DNA from: Thauera butanivorans NBRC 103042
GTDB lineage: Bacteria > Pseudomonadota > Gammaproteobacteria > Burkholderiales > Rhodocyclaceae
Direction of reading: 5' to 3'
Assembly (NCBI RefSeq): GCF_001591165.1
Contig: NZ_BCUG01000017.1
Coordinates: 1 to 64,000 of the forward strand
Length of the DNA stretch: 64,000 nucleotides
Both the position numbers and the translations under genes were made by a program. Below the pieces are notes generated by a model. The model did not search any database. It saw nothing but the letters and a program-made list of their open reading frames with translations, and was not told the origin of the DNA. Of the stretch, positions 21,902-32,560 are shown piece after piece. Within the stretch, counting starts at the first letter, position 1. Each line of letters opens with the position of its first letter.

Positions 21902-22747
21902 ATGAACAAACCGTCTGCTTCTTCCGTACCCGTATCCGCTTCCGGTGGCACGCGCATCGCTGCCATCCAGATGGTGTCCGGCCCCGACGTGGCCGCGAAC
22001 CTCGAAACCGCCGCCGGCCTGGTGGCCGAGGCTGCCGCCGCCGGCGCACGCCTGGTGGCGCTGCCGGAGTATTTCCCGCTGATCAGCGCCGATGAGCAGG
22101 CCAAGGTCGGCATCCGCGAGGCCGATGGCAGCGGGCCCCTGCAGGACTTCCTCGCCGGACTGGCGAGCCGGCACGGCGTCTGGCTGGTGGGCGGCACGGT
22201 GCCGCTGGTGGCCGAGGCCGACGACAAGGTGCGCAACAGCACGCTGGTGTATGACGGCAGCGGCCGGCGCGTGGCGCGCTACGACAAGATCCACCTGTTC
22301 GGCTTCCGGCGCGGCGGCGAGCGCTACGACGAAGCGGCGACGATCGAGCCGGGTGCCACCGTGTGCAGCTTCGATTCTCCCGTCGGGCGCGTGGGGTTGT
22401 CGGTGTGCTACGACCTGCGTTTTCCGGAACTCTTTCGCGCCATGGGCGAGGCCGACCTGATCGTGCTGCCGGCCGCCTTCACCTGCACCACCGGCCGCGC
22501 GCACTGGGAAGTGCTGCTGCGTGCCCGTGCGATCGAGAACCAGTGCTACGTGATGGCGCCGGCCCAGGGCGGGCGCCATCCGAGCGGGCGCGTGACCTGG
22601 GGCCACAGCATGATCGTCGACCCCTGGGGCGACGTGCTCGCCTGCCGCGGCGAAGGCCCCGGCGTGGTGCTGGCGGAGGTCGATGCCGAGCGTATCGCGA
22701 GCGTGCGCGAAAGCCTGCCGGCGCTGCGCCACCGCTGCCTGGGCTGA
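21902..22747 (+). CDS. Carbon-nitrogen hydrolase (nitrilase superfamily amidase)
   Basis: The Glu-Lys-Cys catalytic triad is visible: LPEYFP (near residue 58), YDKIHLFGF (near residue 124) and [11 protein letters not shown] (near residue 167). The pattern matches the Nit/omega-amidase branch, whose best-known members hydrolyse deaminated glutathione or 2-oxoglutaramate. The start at [11 protein letters not shown] gives 281 aa; an in-frame TTG ten codons earlier is less likely. The position between yhdP and tldD is conserved in many beta- and gammaproteobacteria. The exact substrate is not decided by sequence. Confidence 0.9.
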   Translation: MNKPSASSVPVSASGGTRIAAIQMVSGPDVAANLETAAGLVAEAAAAGARLVALPEYFPLISADEQAKVGIREADGSGPLQDFLAGLASRHGVWLVGGTVPLVAEADDKVRNSTLVYDGSGRRVARYDKIHLFGFRRGGERYDEAATIEPGATVCSFDSPVGRVGLSVCYDLRFPELFRAMGEADLIVLPAAFTCTTGRAHWEVLLRARAIENQCYVMAPAQGGRHPSGRVTWGHSMIVDPWGDVLACRGEGPGVVLAEVDAERIASVRESLPALRHRCLG

Positions 22748-22835
22748 ACGCCCGCCGAACACTCCGAACCCGAATCGGGCGCGATCGTTTGTGCGCCCGG
22801 CCAGTCCAACCCGGCAATGCATCCAAGGACCCAGC

Positions 22836-24281
22836 ATGAGCAAGAGCCAGAACCCGCTGAAAATCGCCGACCGCTACCTGTTGTCGCCCCATGGCCTGGG
22901 CGAGGCGGAGTTGGAGAAGACCTTCCGCAAGCTGATGCGCCACGACATCGACTTCGCCGACCTGTATTTCCAGTATCAGCGCTCCGAGGCCTGGAGCCTG
23001 GAAGAAGGCATCGTCAAGTCGGGCAGCTTCGACATCGAGCAGGGCGTGGGCGTGCGCGCCACCAGTGGCGAGAAGACGGCTTTTGCCTATTCGGACGACA
23101 TCTCGCTCGATGCGCTGCTGGACGCGGCCACCGCCACCCGCGCGATCGCCGCCGCCGGCGAGCGCCGCAGCGTGGGCATCGTGCCGCACAAGCTCAAGAC
23201 GCCGCTGTACCGTGCCGACGATCCGCTCGATTCGCTCGACGATACCGCCAAGGTCAGGCTGCTGGAGCGCCTCGAGGGCTTCGCCCGCGCCGAGGACCCG
23301 CGCGTCACCCAGGTCATGGCGCACATCGCCGGCAGTTGGGAAGTGGTGATGGTGGCGCGCAGCGACGGCCACCTGGCGGCCGACGTGCGGCCGCTGGTGC
23401 GGGTGTCGATCACCGTGATCATGGAGGAGGACGGCCGCCGCGAGCAGGGCAGCGGTGGCGGCGGCGGGCGCTACGACTACGGCTGGTTCAGCGACGAGCG
23501 CCTGCACGAGTATGCGCACGCCGCAGTGCATCAGGCGCGCGTCAACCTCGGTGCCGATCCGGCGCCGGCCGGCAGCATGCCGGTGGTGCTGGGGCCGGGC
23601 TGGCCCGGCATCCTGCTGCACGAAGCGATCGGCCACGGCCTGGAAGGCGATTTCAATCGCAAGGGCAGTTCGGCCTTTTCCGGCCGCATCGGCCAGCAGG
23701 TCGCGGCCAGGGGCGTCACCGTGGTCGATGACGGCACGCTGCCGGACCGCCGCGGCTCGCTGTCGATCGACGACGAAGGCAATCCGACCCGGCGCACGGT
23801 GCTGATCGAGGACGGCATCCTCACCGGCTACATGCAGGACATGATGAATGCCCGCCTGATGGGCATGGCGCCGACCGGCAACGGCCGGCGCGAGTCCTTC
23901 GCCCATCTGCCGCTGCCGCGCATGACCAACACCTACATGCTGAACGGCGACAAGGACCCGGAAGAGATCATCAAGTCGGTGAAGAAGGGCCTGTATGCGG
24001 TGAACTTCGGCGGCGGCCAGGTCGACATCACCTCGGGCAAGTTCGTGTTCTCCACCGCCGAGGCCTATCTGATCGAGGATGGCAAGGTGACTCGCCCGGT
24101 CAAGGGGGCGACGCTGATCGGCAACGGCCCGGATGCGCTGACCAAGGTGAAGCTGATCGGCAACGACATGCGGCTCGACCCCGGCGTCGGCACCTGCGGC
24201 AAGGACGGCCAGAGCGTGCCGGTGGGCGTCGGCCAGCCGACGCTGCGCATCGACGGGCTGACGGTGGGCGGCACGGCCTGA
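22836..24281 (+). CDS. tldD: TldD metalloprotease
   Basis: TldD forms the catalytic half of the TldD/TldE heterodimeric protease, which degrades unfolded peptides and matures microcin B17 and CcdA. The zinc motif is the family's HExxxH variant, [11 protein letters not shown], near residue 264. The length of 481 aa from [16 protein letters not shown] equals E. coli TldD. It is 88 bp downstream of the amidase gene. The partner tldE/pmbA is not in this window. Confidence 0.96.
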   Translation: MSKSQNPLKIADRYLLSPHGLGEAELEKTFRKLMRHDIDFADLYFQYQRSEAWSLEEGIVKSGSFDIEQGVGVRATSGEKTAFAYSDDISLDALLDAATATRAIAAAGERRSVGIVPHKLKTPLYRADDPLDSLDDTAKVRLLERLEGFARAEDPRVTQVMAHIAGSWEVVMVARSDGHLAADVRPLVRVSITVIMEEDGRREQGSGGGGGRYDYGWFSDERLHEYAHAAVHQARVNLGADPAPAGSMPVVLGPGWPGILLHEAIGHGLEGDFNRKGSSAFSGRIGQQVAARGVTVVDDGTLPDRRGSLSIDDEGNPTRRTVLIEDGILTGYMQDMMNARLMGMAPTGNGRRESFAHLPLPRMTNTYMLNGDKDPEEIIKSVKKGLYAVNFGGGQVDITSGKFVFSTAEAYLIEDGKVTRPVKGATLIGNGPDALTKVKLIGNDMRLDPGVGTCGKDGQSVPVGVGQPTLRIDGLTVGGTA

Positions 24282-24348
24282 TCCCGATCGTCGGGCGGGG
24301 AGAGTGGAGCGCTCGTCCCCGCTCCCCCATGCCCCGGATGAGCCGGGT

Positions 24349-24534
24349 TCAGCTCTGGACCGGCTTGCCGGTCTTGTCCTTGGTGCCGCCGGCGTCGTGC
24401 TTGTCGCCGCTGCAGTTGCTCGGCACGTCGATCTCCATGGTCGGCAGCAGGCTGGTGGCCTGGGCCGGCGTGCAGATGGCATAGGCCAGCGCGGTGGTGG
24501 TGATGAGGGTGGCGATGGTCTGGCGCTTGATCAT
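24349..24534 (-). CDS. Small exported protein, 61 aa, downstream of glrR
   Basis: A strong AAAGGAG sits nine bases before the ATG. The protein has a clear signal peptide (ATLITTTALAYAICTPAQA, predicted cut after AQA near residue 26) and a mature part of about 35 residues. That mature part is hydrophilic, with one Cys (SNCSGDKHDAGG) and a Lys/Gly/Asp-rich tail. It begins 20 bp after the glrR stop, so it is probably the last gene of the glrK-qseG-glrR operon. I recognise no family. The Shine-Dalgarno, signal peptide and operon position make it credible despite its size. Confidence 0.7.
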   Translation of the reverse strand: MIKRQTIATLITTTALAYAICTPAQATSLLPTMEIDVPSNCSGDKHDAGGTKDKTGKPVQS

Positions 24535-24554
24535 GGCATGCTCCTTTGGTCTGT

Positions 24555-25948
<1,394 letters not shown>

Positions 25949-25952
<4 letters not shown>

Positions 25953-26473
25953 TGCGAACGCGTGCGCGGCGCGGCCGGCACGGGCGGCGCAAGGCTGCGC
26001 TCGATTTCGGCCAGTGCATCGAGCTTGCGCTGCAGCGCTTCGTTGCGCTGTTCGCTGTCCTTGAGTGCTCCGGCGCTTTGTTCGAGCTGCTGGCCGAGGC
26101 GTTCGTTGAGCCCGGCGAGGCGCTGGCGCTCCTGGATTTGCTCGAGCAGCGCGCGCGCGTATGGATGGAGCGCACGCGATTCGGCGTCTTCGGCGGCCAG
26201 CAGCCCCTGCAGCAGGCTTCGGGCGCGCGGCAGGTTGGACTGGCGCGGCCTGGCGGCGCGGATTGCCGCCTGCATGGTCTGCTCGGCGGTGCTGGCCTGC
26301 GTTTCGCCATGGTGTGCAGCTCCGCCTTCGGCGCCGTCGAGACGGGGTAGCGCGGCGCAGCTCGACAGCAGCAAGGCGCCCAGCAGCAGGAGCAGGGCGG
26401 CAGACGGGGCGCCGGACGGAGCGGCAGCTGCGGTGGCTCGCGGCATCGGGCTCGGACGGAGTTCAGGTCGCAT
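25949..26473 (-). CDS. qseG: QseG-like outer-membrane lipoprotein, 174 aa
   Basis: The N-terminus carries a lipoprotein signal ending in a lipobox (LLSSC, lipidated Cys39 with this start). The mature part is Ala/Arg/Gln-rich and strongly helical, with a coiled-coil-like end (EQSAGALKDSEQRNEALQRKLDALAEIE). It lies exactly where QseG sits between the kinase and regulator in enterobacteria; there QseG helps activate the kinase. The ATG at 26473 overlaps the kinase stop by 11 bp, which suggests coupling; MPRATAAAA at 26446 is an alternative start. Assignment rests on position, lipobox and helicity more than on sequence identity. Confidence 0.78.
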
Positions 26474-27884
26474 GGGGGAGTTCGACTCGGAAATGGGCGC
26501 CGCGTTCGACTGGAAGCGCGGAAACCTTGCCGTGATGCGCGGCAATGAATTCCCGCACGATCGCCAGGCCGATGCCGGTGCCTTTGGAGGTGCGCTCATC
26601 GGGATGGCTGCCCTGGAAGAAGGGTTCGAAGATGCGTTCGGATTCTTCCGGCCGAATGCCGGGGCCGTCGTCGATACAGTCGATGAGCACTTTTTCGTCC
26701 TGCGCGGATAGCTCGACCCGCACCTTGCTGCCGGTCGGGCTGAAACCGACGGCGTTGGCGATCAGGTTCGACAAGGCGATGCGCAGCTTGCCGGGATCGG
26801 CGCGCACGAGCGGGGCATCGCCGACGATGTCGATCGCCACGCCGCGTGCCTGCGCCTGCAACTGCAGCTCGCTGGCGACTTCGCGCACCATCGGCAGCAA
26901 GGCGCTCGGCTGCAGGTCGAGGCGACGGGAGTCGAACTGGATGGCGTTGTAGTGCAGCAGCTGTTCGATGCGTTCCTGCAGGGCGCGCGTATTGTGCTCG
27001 AGGATGGCCGTGACTTCCTGCTGCTCGGGCGTGAGCCGGCCGAGCACGCCGTCCGCGAGCAGCGAGACGCCCTCGCGCAGCGAGGCGAGCGGTGTCTTGA
27101 GTTCATGGGAGACGTGGCGCAGCACGCGGTTCCGGTTTGCTTCCAGTTCGCTCAGGCGCACGCGCAGCCAATCGAGCTGCTTGCCGACCCGGCGCAGATC
27201 GGCCGGGCCGCCGATGCGGATGGCCTGGTTGAGGCGATTCTCGCCGAGGTCCGAGATGCTCCGCTCGATGTGGCGCAGAGGGCGAAGCAGCCACCAGCCG
27301 GTCAGTGCGGCAAGGACGACGGACAGTGCCAGCGCGCCGAGAATCTGCCAGGTCAGCTGTTCGCGGCGCTGGTCGAGGGTGTCGAGCGACTTGCCGTTGC
27401 TGTCAATGATGTGCGTGCGAACGGTCTGGGCCAGGCCATCGTTGAGCCGAGCCAGCTCCGCGAGGGCGGTGGCCGCAGTCCGGCTGCGCAGTTCGAGAGG
27501 GATGGCGGTGGTATCGCCCGCCACTGCGGCGTCGGCTGCTGCGGCCTGTTCGCGCCATCGGGAGGCGAGTGGGGCGGCATCGGCCAGTTGGGTCTCGATA
27601 CGGGCCAGGGCGGCGAGGGCCTCGGCCCGGGCGCCATTGGAGCGTTCGAGGAAGGAGATCTCCTCATGCACCAGATACTGGCGGGCGCCGCGTTCGAAAT
27701 CGACGGTACGTTCGGCGAGTTGCTGCATGTCGCTGTTGAGCTCGAGCAAGGCGGCTGCGCTGCGGCGGCTGTCGCGGGCGAAGCTTTCGAGGTCGAGCCA
27801 GCCGCTGACGGCTGCGGCGCCGAGGATGGCGACGATCGACAGGAAGCTCGCGAGCAGAGTCGAACTGAATGACGGACGCAACAT
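26463..27884 (-). CDS. glrK: Sensor histidine kinase GlrK (QseE)
   Basis: This membrane kinase is predicted to phosphorylate GlrR. It has an N-terminal transmembrane helix (about residues 8-30), a helical periplasmic domain (about 35-178), a second membrane helix (about 180-200) and a HAMP region. A HisKA domain follows, with phospho-acceptor His260 in RHVSHELKTPLASLREG. The HATPase domain has N-box NLIANAVGFSP and G-boxes DDGPGI and GTGIGLAIV. The length of 473 aa matches GlrK. It is the first gene of the glrK-qseG-glrR operon and is divergent from the bactofilin gene, with a 347-bp intergenic region between them. Confidence 0.93.
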   Translation of the reverse strand: MLRPSFSSTLLASFLSIVAILGAAAVSGWLDLESFARDSRRSAAALLELNSDMQQLAERTVDFERGARQYLVHEEISFLERSNGARAEALAALARIETQLADAAPLASRWREQAAAADAAVAGDTTAIPLELRSRTAATALAELARLNDGLAQTVRTHIIDSNGKSLDTLDQRREQLTWQILGALALSVVLAALTGWWLLRPLRHIERSISDLGENRLNQAIRIGGPADLRRVGKQLDWLRVRLSELEANRNRVLRHVSHELKTPLASLREGVSLLADGVLGRLTPEQQEVTAILEHNTRALQERIEQLLHYNAIQFDSRRLDLQPSALLPMVREVASELQLQAQARGVAIDIVGDAPLVRADPGKLRIALSNLIANAVGFSPTGSKVRVELSAQDEKVLIDCIDDGPGIRPEESERIFEPFFQGSHPDERTSKGTGIGLAIVREFIAAHHGKVSALPVERGAHFRVELPHAT

Positions 27885-27985
27885 TTTTAGGGCGCTCTGC
27901 GGAAAAGTGCGGACTTCATGATTCTAACGAGCCACGAGGTCGCTGGTGCGGGCAAATCGGCTCGGTTCGGGTAATTTCCGGTGCT

Positions 27986-28003
27986 TGTCGCTCCGATGTG
28001 ACA
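27986..28003. promoter_or_regulatory. GlrR-type operator 1, TGTC-N10-GACA
   Basis: A perfect match to the GlrR operator pattern known from E. coli glmY (TGTC, ten bases, GACA). It lies about 198 bp upstream of the predicted sigma-54 start for bactofilin and 102 bp upstream of glrK, so it could serve either gene. Confidence 0.75.
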
Positions 28004-28052
28004 CTGAAAAATTTTTGAATAACAGCGAGTTGCAATGATATGTCCGAATCGC

Positions 28053-28070
28053 TGTCGGGATGAGGCGACA
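28053..28070. promoter_or_regulatory. GlrR-type operator 2, TGTC-N10-GACA
   Basis: A second perfect copy, 67 bp from the first (start to start) and about 131 bp upstream of the predicted sigma-54 transcription start. Two perfect 8-base dyads so close together beside the glrKR genes are unlikely to be chance. Confidence 0.78.
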
Positions 28071-28124
28071 AAATCGGCGCCACCATGACGGTACGACCGC
28101 GGCATGTCGCCGTGACTTGGCTTT

Positions 28125-28137
28125 CAAGCATTTGAAA
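28125..28137. promoter_or_regulatory. IHF-like site between GlrR operators and sigma-54 promoter
   Basis: CAAGCATTTGAAA fits the IHF pattern YAA-N4-TTGATW with one mismatch. Its position between upstream activator sites and a -24/-12 promoter is where IHF normally bends DNA for sigma-54 activators. The consensus is loose, so this is weak evidence alone. Confidence 0.4.
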
Positions 28138-28157
28138 TCACTCGGGAAAGAAATGGG

Positions 28158-28173
28158 TGGCATGAGGCTTGCG
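28158..28173 (+). promoter_or_regulatory. Sigma-54 (-24/-12) promoter of the bactofilin gene
   Basis: TGGCATGAGGCTTGCG matches the sigma-54 consensus TGGCACGrNNNTTGCW except at two positions. The invariant GG (28159-28160) and GC (28171-28172) are 12 bp apart, as required. Transcription would start near 28184, leaving a leader of about 48 nt before the bactofilin ATG. Confidence 0.78.
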
Positions 28174-28231
28174 AATGCGCTGGAGGTTCAGCAACCGTGT
28201 CGGACGGTTGAAGCCAGTTCAAGGAGATGTC

Positions 28232-28819
28232 ATGTTCAACAAGCCGAATCTTTTTCCGAAGCAGACCGAATCCGTTGGCCAGCGCTCCGCGCCGACGCGA
28301 CCCGCAACGATGGGAAGCAGCGTTTCCCCGTCCAGCGCGGCGGCGTCCTCCGACCCGGTGCAGGAGGTGACCAAGGCGGATTCGGCGAAGTCCGAGTCCG
28401 CTGCGCCCGTGGAGACTGCGACGGGCGGCAGCCGCCTGATCGTCGGGCCCGACGTCAAACTGAAGGGCGCCGAGATCCTTGACTGCGATACCCTGGTCGT
28501 CGAAGGCCGGGTCGAGGCGACGATGGACAGCCGCGTCATCCGGATTGCCGAGAATGGTTCCTACGAAGGCACGGTCGGCATCGATGTCGCCGAGATCCAC
28601 GGCCGTTTCGAAGGCGAGCTGACGGCCCGCCAGCAGTTGATCATCCACGCCACCGGCCGGGTCAGCGGCAAGATTCGCTACGGCAAGATCCTGATCGAGG
28701 AAGGCGGCGAAGTGTCCGGTGATGTGCAGTCGCTCACCAGGGCGGGAGCCAAGGAAGGGTTGCGCGCGGTCGAGAGCCGCGGCAACGACAGCAAGCCGAT
28801 TGCGGCAGTGGCCGGTTGA
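28232..28819 (+). CDS. Bactofilin (polymer-forming cytoskeletal protein)
   Basis: Bactofilins self-assemble without nucleotides into filaments that localise peptidoglycan enzymes and shape cells. The central domain (about residues 70-165) shows the right-handed beta-helix repeat pattern (LIVGPDVKLKGAEILDCDTLVVEGRV-type turns), flanked by disordered Ser/Ala/Pro-rich ends. The start at MFNKPNLFPKQ has AAGGAG five bases upstream; 195 aa is typical. It is divergent from the glrK operon behind a sigma-54 promoter and converges with a lytic transglycosylase gene. It is probably monocistronic. Confidence 0.9.
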   Translation: MFNKPNLFPKQTESVGQRSAPTRPATMGSSVSPSSAAASSDPVQEVTKADSAKSESAAPVETATGGSRLIVGPDVKLKGAEILDCDTLVVEGRVEATMDSRVIRIAENGSYEGTVGIDVAEIHGRFEGELTARQQLIIHATGRVSGKIRYGKILIEEGGEVSGDVQSLTRAGAKEGLRAVESRGNDSKPIAAVAG

Positions 28820-28826
28820 TGTCGCA

Positions 28827-28850
28827 GCGGGGGGGCGTGCCGCCCCCCGC
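28827..28850. terminator. GC hairpin between bactofilin and lytic transglycosylase genes
   Basis: GCGGGGGGGCG pairs with CGCCCCCCGC eight bases after the bactofilin stop. Only a weak T-rich stretch follows (GATTCGATTT), so it is a probable terminator, possibly used from both sides. Confidence 0.6.
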
Positions 28851-28859
28851 GGATTCGAT

Positions 28860-29507
28860 TTACTCCGTGGGAGTGAGCGTGGTGGAGCTGGCTGCGAGCC
28901 GTTGGGCCTGCCAGCTCCATTGCTTTTCCCACGCTGTGCGCACCAGGTTCGGGTAGCCCGGCTTGCCCAGGCTGCCGTTGTAGCGGCCGAGTGCGCGAAA
29001 GAGATCGCCTTTCTCGATGTCGAGATAGTGGCGCAGGATCGTGCAGCCGTAGCGCAGGTTGGTGCGAAGGTGGAACAGGTTGTCGTCCGGGCGCTCCATG
29101 ACCTTGAGCCAGAACGGCATCACCTGCATGTAGCCGCGCGCGCCGGCCGACGAGATCGCGTATTTGCGGAAGTTGCTTTCGACCTGGATCAGGGCGAGCA
29201 CCAGTTGCGGGTCCAGGCCGGCACGGGTGGCTTCGTAGTGGATGCTGGTCAGCAGTTCGTTGCGGTAGGCGGCGTCCGGAATCCGCTTCTGCAGCCGGCG
29301 CGACATTTCGGCCAGCCACTGCGCGCGCTCGCCGGCGTCGGGAATCGGCAACATCGGCGCCACTGCGTCGCTGACCGCTTCGTGCAGTGCCGCGCGCACG
29401 CTGGCAGCCAGCGGTTCGTACTGTTGCGCGCCGGCCTGCGCGGCATTGCCGGCCAGCGCGAACAGCAGCGCGGCAGCAGCATGGAGCAGGGCTGGCGGGG
29501 GGCGCAC
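28860..29507 (-). CDS. Lytic murein transglycosylase (SLT domain), 215 aa
   Basis: The enzyme cleaves peptidoglycan glycan strands to 1,6-anhydro products in the periplasm. A signal peptide is clear (ALLHAAAALLFALAGNAAQA, cut near residue 25). The SLT domain has catalytic Glu110 in ALIQVESNF, followed by the family's AGARGYMQVMPFW. The GTG start at 29507 gives 215 aa. Its stop is 40 bp from the bactofilin stop, and its start lies 3 bp past the proS stop on the same strand, so it is likely cotranscribed with proS. Confidence 0.92.
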   Translation of the reverse strand: MRPPPALLHAAAALLFALAGNAAQAGAQQYEPLAASVRAALHEAVSDAVAPMLPIPDAGERAQWLAEMSRRLQKRIPDAAYRNELLTSIHYEATRAGLDPQLVLALIQVESNFRKYAISSAGARGYMQVMPFWLKVMERPDDNLFHLRTNLRYGCTILRHYLDIEKGDLFRALGRYNGSLGKPGYPNLVRTAWEKQWSWQAQRLAASSTTLTPTE

Positions 29508-29510
29508 GGC

Positions 29511-31259
29511 TCAGGCCTTGCCGAGCAGGCCCAGGATGTGGGCTGCGATGTCGCCGGCAGCGAGCTTGCCGGCTTCGGCGTCGCGGCGCCCCTGGTATTC
29601 CACTAGACCCTCCTTCAGCCCGCGGTCGCCGATGGTGACGCGGTGCGGCACGCCGATCAGTTCCCAGTCGGCGAACATCACGCCGGGGCGTTCGTCGCGG
29701 TCGTCGAGAATGACGTCCACGCCCTGCGCCAGCAGGGTGTCGTAGAGCTTCTGCGCTTCGTCGCGCACGGCTTCCGACTTGCCCCAGCCGACCGGGCAGA
29801 TCACGACTTCGAAAGGTGCGATCGCCACCGGCCAGACGATGCCGCGGGCGTCGTGGTTCTGCTCGATCGCAGCACCCAGGATGCGGGTCACGCCGATGCC
29901 GTAGCAGCCCATCTCGAAATGCTTGGGCTTGCCGTCCTCGTCGAGGAAGGTGGCGTTCATCGCCTTGGAATACTTGGTGCCGAGGTAGAAGACGTGGCCG
30001 ACCTCGATGCCGCGCTGGATGGCCAGCACGCCCTTGCCGTCGGGCGAGGGGTCGCCTTCGACGACGTCGCGGATGTCGGCGACGAGGTCCGGCTCGGGCA
30101 GGTCGCGACCCCAGTTGACACCGGTGAAGTGATAGTCGGCTTCGTTGGCGCCGCAGATGAAGTCGGCCATGTCGGCGACCGTGCGGTCGGCGACGATCCT
30201 GACCGGCTTCTTCTGCCCGATCGGGCCGAGGTAGCCCGGCTTGCAGCCGAAGTGCTCGAGGATTTCCACCTCGGTGGCGAAGCGGAAGCCGGCCTTCAGG
30301 CCTTCCAGCTTGCCGGCCTTGACCTCGTTCAGGGCATGGTCGCCGCGCACCAGCAGCAGCCAGACGGTGACGCCGGCCGGCGCGCCCTTGTCATCGACGT
30401 CGTCGGTGGCCAGCACCAGCGACTTGACCGTGGTGGCGAGCGGCACGCCGAGTAGCTCGGCGACGTCCTCGCAGGTGGCCTTGCCGGGGGTCGGAGTTTT
30501 CTCCAGGGCTTGCTTTGCTTCGGCGCGGCCCGGCAGCAGCGACACGGCTTCGGCCAGCTCGATGTTGGCGGCGTAGCTGGAGTCCGGGCAGTAGACGATG
30601 GCGTCCTCGCCGGTGTCGGCGATGACCTGGAATTCGTGCGAGCGGTCGCCGCCGATGGCGCCGGTGTCGGCGGCGACGGCGCGGTACTGGAGGCCGAGGC
30701 GGTCGAAGATGCGCGTGTAGGCGGCGAACATGGCGTCGTAGCTGCGGCCGGCGGCTTCCTCGCTGCGGTCGAAGGAGTAGGCGTCCTTCATCGTGAATTC
30801 ACGTCCGCGCATGATGCCGAAGCGCGGCCGGCGCTCGTCGCGGAACTTGGTCTGGATCTGGTAGAAGTTGCGCGGCAACTGACGGTAGCTCTTCAGTTCC
30901 TGGCGGGCGATGTCGGTGACGACTTCCTCGGACGTCGGCTGCATGGCGAAGTCGCGCTCGTGGCGGTCCTTCAGGCGCAGCAGCTCGGGGCCCATCTTGT
31001 CCCAGCGGCCGGTTTCCTGCCACAGCTCGGCGGGCTGCACCAGCGGCATGGTCAGCTCCATCGCGCCGGCGCGGTTCATTTCCTCGCGGATGATCGCCTC
31101 GACCTTGCGGATCGAGCGCAGCGCCATCGGCATGTAGCTGTAGATGCCGGCTGCGGCCTTGCGGATCATGCCGGCGCGCAGCATCAGCTTCTGGCTGACG
31201 ACTTCGGCGTCGGAGGGAGCTTCCTTGAGGGTGAACAGATGGAACTGGCTGGCGCGCAT
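29511..31259 (-). CDS. proS: Prolyl-tRNA synthetase
   Basis: This class II synthetase of the bacterial type has the ~180-residue editing insertion that deacylates Ala-tRNA-Pro. The start at [19 protein letters not shown] is the standard bacterial N-terminus and gives 582 aa. Motif 2 ([27 protein letters not shown]) lies near residues 138-165. The insertion is seen from about residue 225 to 400, and motif 3 plus the anticodon domain follow ([16 protein letters not shown]). The open frame extends 32 codons upstream, but that part is not conserved-looking. Confidence 0.97.
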   Translation of the reverse strand: MRASQFHLFTLKEAPSDAEVVSQKLMLRAGMIRKAAAGIYSYMPMALRSIRKVEAIIREEMNRAGAMELTMPLVQPAELWQETGRWDKMGPELLRLKDRHERDFAMQPTSEEVVTDIARQELKSYRQLPRNFYQIQTKFRDERRPRFGIMRGREFTMKDAYSFDRSEEAAGRSYDAMFAAYTRIFDRLGLQYRAVAADTGAIGGDRSHEFQVIADTGEDAIVYCPDSSYAANIELAEAVSLLPGRAEAKQALEKTPTPGKATCEDVAELLGVPLATTVKSLVLATDDVDDKGAPAGVTVWLLLVRGDHALNEVKAGKLEGLKAGFRFATEVEILEHFGCKPGYLGPIGQKKPVRIVADRTVADMADFICGANEADYHFTGVNWGRDLPEPDLVADIRDVVEGDPSPDGKGVLAIQRGIEVGHVFYLGTKYSKAMNATFLDEDGKPKHFEMGCYGIGVTRILGAAIEQNHDARGIVWPVAIAPFEVVICPVGWGKSEAVRDEAQKLYDTLLAQGVDVILDDRDERPGVMFADWELIGVPHRVTIGDRGLKEGLVEYQGRRDAEAGKLAAGDIAAHILGLLGKA

Positions 31260-31361
31260 GAGAGTCTTCTGTCTGGAAAGGTGTTGTCGAACGCGCGATT
31301 CTAGCGCAAGGCGCCGCCTGCAAAGGCTTGTATCGGGTGTGGCGGGTCGATGCACGCCGAT

Positions 31362-31382
31362 GGTGCGCTTTCAAAGCGCACC
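31362..31382. repeat. Perfect 10-1-10 inverted repeat between proS and rppH
   Basis: GGTGCGCTTT and AAAGCGCACC flank a single C, 102 bp upstream of proS and 48 bp upstream of rppH. It could be an operator for the divergent genes or, in the rppH leader, a short hairpin. Confidence 0.5.
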
Positions 31383-31429
31383 CAAGTGTGAAAAAATCGA
31401 TGTCAATCAACCGAATTTGAAGGTTAGTC

Positions 31430-31987
31430 ATGCTTGATCGTGAAGGCTTTCGCCCGAACGTCGGCATCATTCTGGTAAATGCGCGCAACGAGGTTTTCTG
31501 GGGCAAGCGCATCCGCGAACATTCCTGGCAGTTTCCGCAAGGTGGCATCAAGCACGGCGAATCGCCGGAGCAGGCGATGTACCGGGAACTGTTCGAGGAA
31601 GTCGGATTGCGTCCGGAGCACGTCAAGATCCTCGGCCGCACGCGGGGCTGGCTGCGCTACGAAGTGCCGCGGCACTGGATACGGCGCGAATGGCGCAACA
31701 CCTATCGTGGACAGAAGCAGATCTGGTTTCTGTTGCGCTTGGTGGGGCGCGATACCGACGTCTGCCTGCGTGCGAGCTCGCACCCGGAATTCGATGCCTG
31801 GCGATGGAGCAACTACTGGGTGCCGCTGGATGCGGTGATCGAGTTCAAGCGGCAGGTGTATCAGATGGCGCTCGTCGAACTGGCGCGCGTGCTGTTCCGG
31901 TCGCGCAACTTCGATCTGCCGGAAAGCTACCGCCTGCCCGAACCCGAGCAGCCGGTACCGGTGGTTCTCGGTGCGTCGCAGCGCTGA
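31430..31987 (+). CDS. rppH: RNA 5'-pyrophosphohydrolase
   Basis: RppH removes pyrophosphate from 5'-triphosphorylated mRNAs and so opens them to RNase E decay. The start [17 protein letters not shown] and the Nudix box [23 protein letters not shown] (near residues 38-60) are canonical. The 185 aa length fits. It is divergent from proS, an arrangement I recall from other betaproteobacteria. Confidence 0.96.
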   Translation: MLDREGFRPNVGIILVNARNEVFWGKRIREHSWQFPQGGIKHGESPEQAMYRELFEEVGLRPEHVKILGRTRGWLRYEVPRHWIRREWRNTYRGQKQIWFLLRLVGRDTDVCLRASSHPEFDAWRWSNYWVPLDAVIEFKRQVYQMALVELARVLFRSRNFDLPESYRLPEPEQPVPVVLGASQR

Positions 31988-32029
31988 TCGGCGGGCGGCG
32001 CCTTGTCATCTCCCTGGAGGCTGCTGGGA

Positions 32030-32560
32030 TTGAATTCACGTGTACGTAGTGCCGTCGGCGCAGGGCTTGCCGCGCTGACCCTGGTTTCCGGCAGCGCCCT
32101 GGGCGGTTTGCTGTTCGACGAGGATCCCGACTGGCAGGAGGCCGAGGTGACGATGCCGCCGCCAGTGGACGATTCCCGCCTGCGGGCCTTCTTCGTCAGC
32201 AGTGCGTCGCCGAACAGCTTTTTCGTCGATGAAGGCAGCGTCAGCGTCGGTGAAGACCGCGTGGTCCGCTACACCCTGGTGGTGCGCACGCCCGGCGGTG
32301 CGGAGAACATCACATATGAAGGGTTGCGCTGCGCGACCGGCGAACGCAGGATCTACGCCAGCGGGCGCCGGAGTGGCGAATGGACGCCGATGAAGAAGAG
32401 CGACTGGCAGCCGATCAGCGACAATGCCTACAACCGCCCGCGGGCGGCGCTGGCATACGAGCATTTCTGCGACGGACCGGCTGCGCCGCGCGATCTCGAA
32501 CATGCGCTGCGCCTGTTGCGCAATCCGCTCGACCCGTCCAGAACCTACGGAGTCCGATAA
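32030..32560 (+). CDS. CNP1-like family exported protein, 176 aa
   Basis: The TTG start at 32030 is chosen because GGAGG lies nine bases upstream and the resulting N-terminus is a clean signal peptide ([20 protein letters not shown]). The body matches the CNP1-like family (pfam08750) of betaproteobacterial periplasmic proteins, with [31 protein letters not shown] and a [12 protein letters not shown] region. Function is unknown. Its stop overlaps the start of coq7 (TAATG), so the two are translationally coupled. Confidence 0.82.
   Translation: MNSRVRSAVGAGLAALTLVSGSALGGLLFDEDPDWQEAEVTMPPPVDDSRLRAFFVSSASPNSFFVDEGSVSVGEDRVVRYTLVVRTPGGAENITYEGLRCATGERRIYASGRRSGEWTPMKKSDWQPISDNAYNRPRAALAYEHFCDGPAAPRDLEHALRLLRNPLDPSRTYGVR

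Larger units (their letters stand above)
27885..28231. other. 347-bp glrK-bactofilin intergenic region
   Basis: No protein gene is evident. The plus-strand half contains the two TGTC-N10-GACA sites, an IHF-like site, the -24/-12 promoter and the bactofilin leader. The part next to glrK (27885-27960) should hold the glrK promoter, but I could not pick a clear -35/-10 pair. The stretch 28003-28050 is AT-rich. Confidence 0.7.

Noticed and set aside
14894-22843. An open frame of about 2,650 codons on the minus strand, extending past glnE and antisense to the yhdP-like gene and amidase
   Set aside because: It reads the antisense of clearly functional genes, gives Arg/Ala/Pro/Gln-rich low-complexity protein, and is a product of the very high GC third-position bias.
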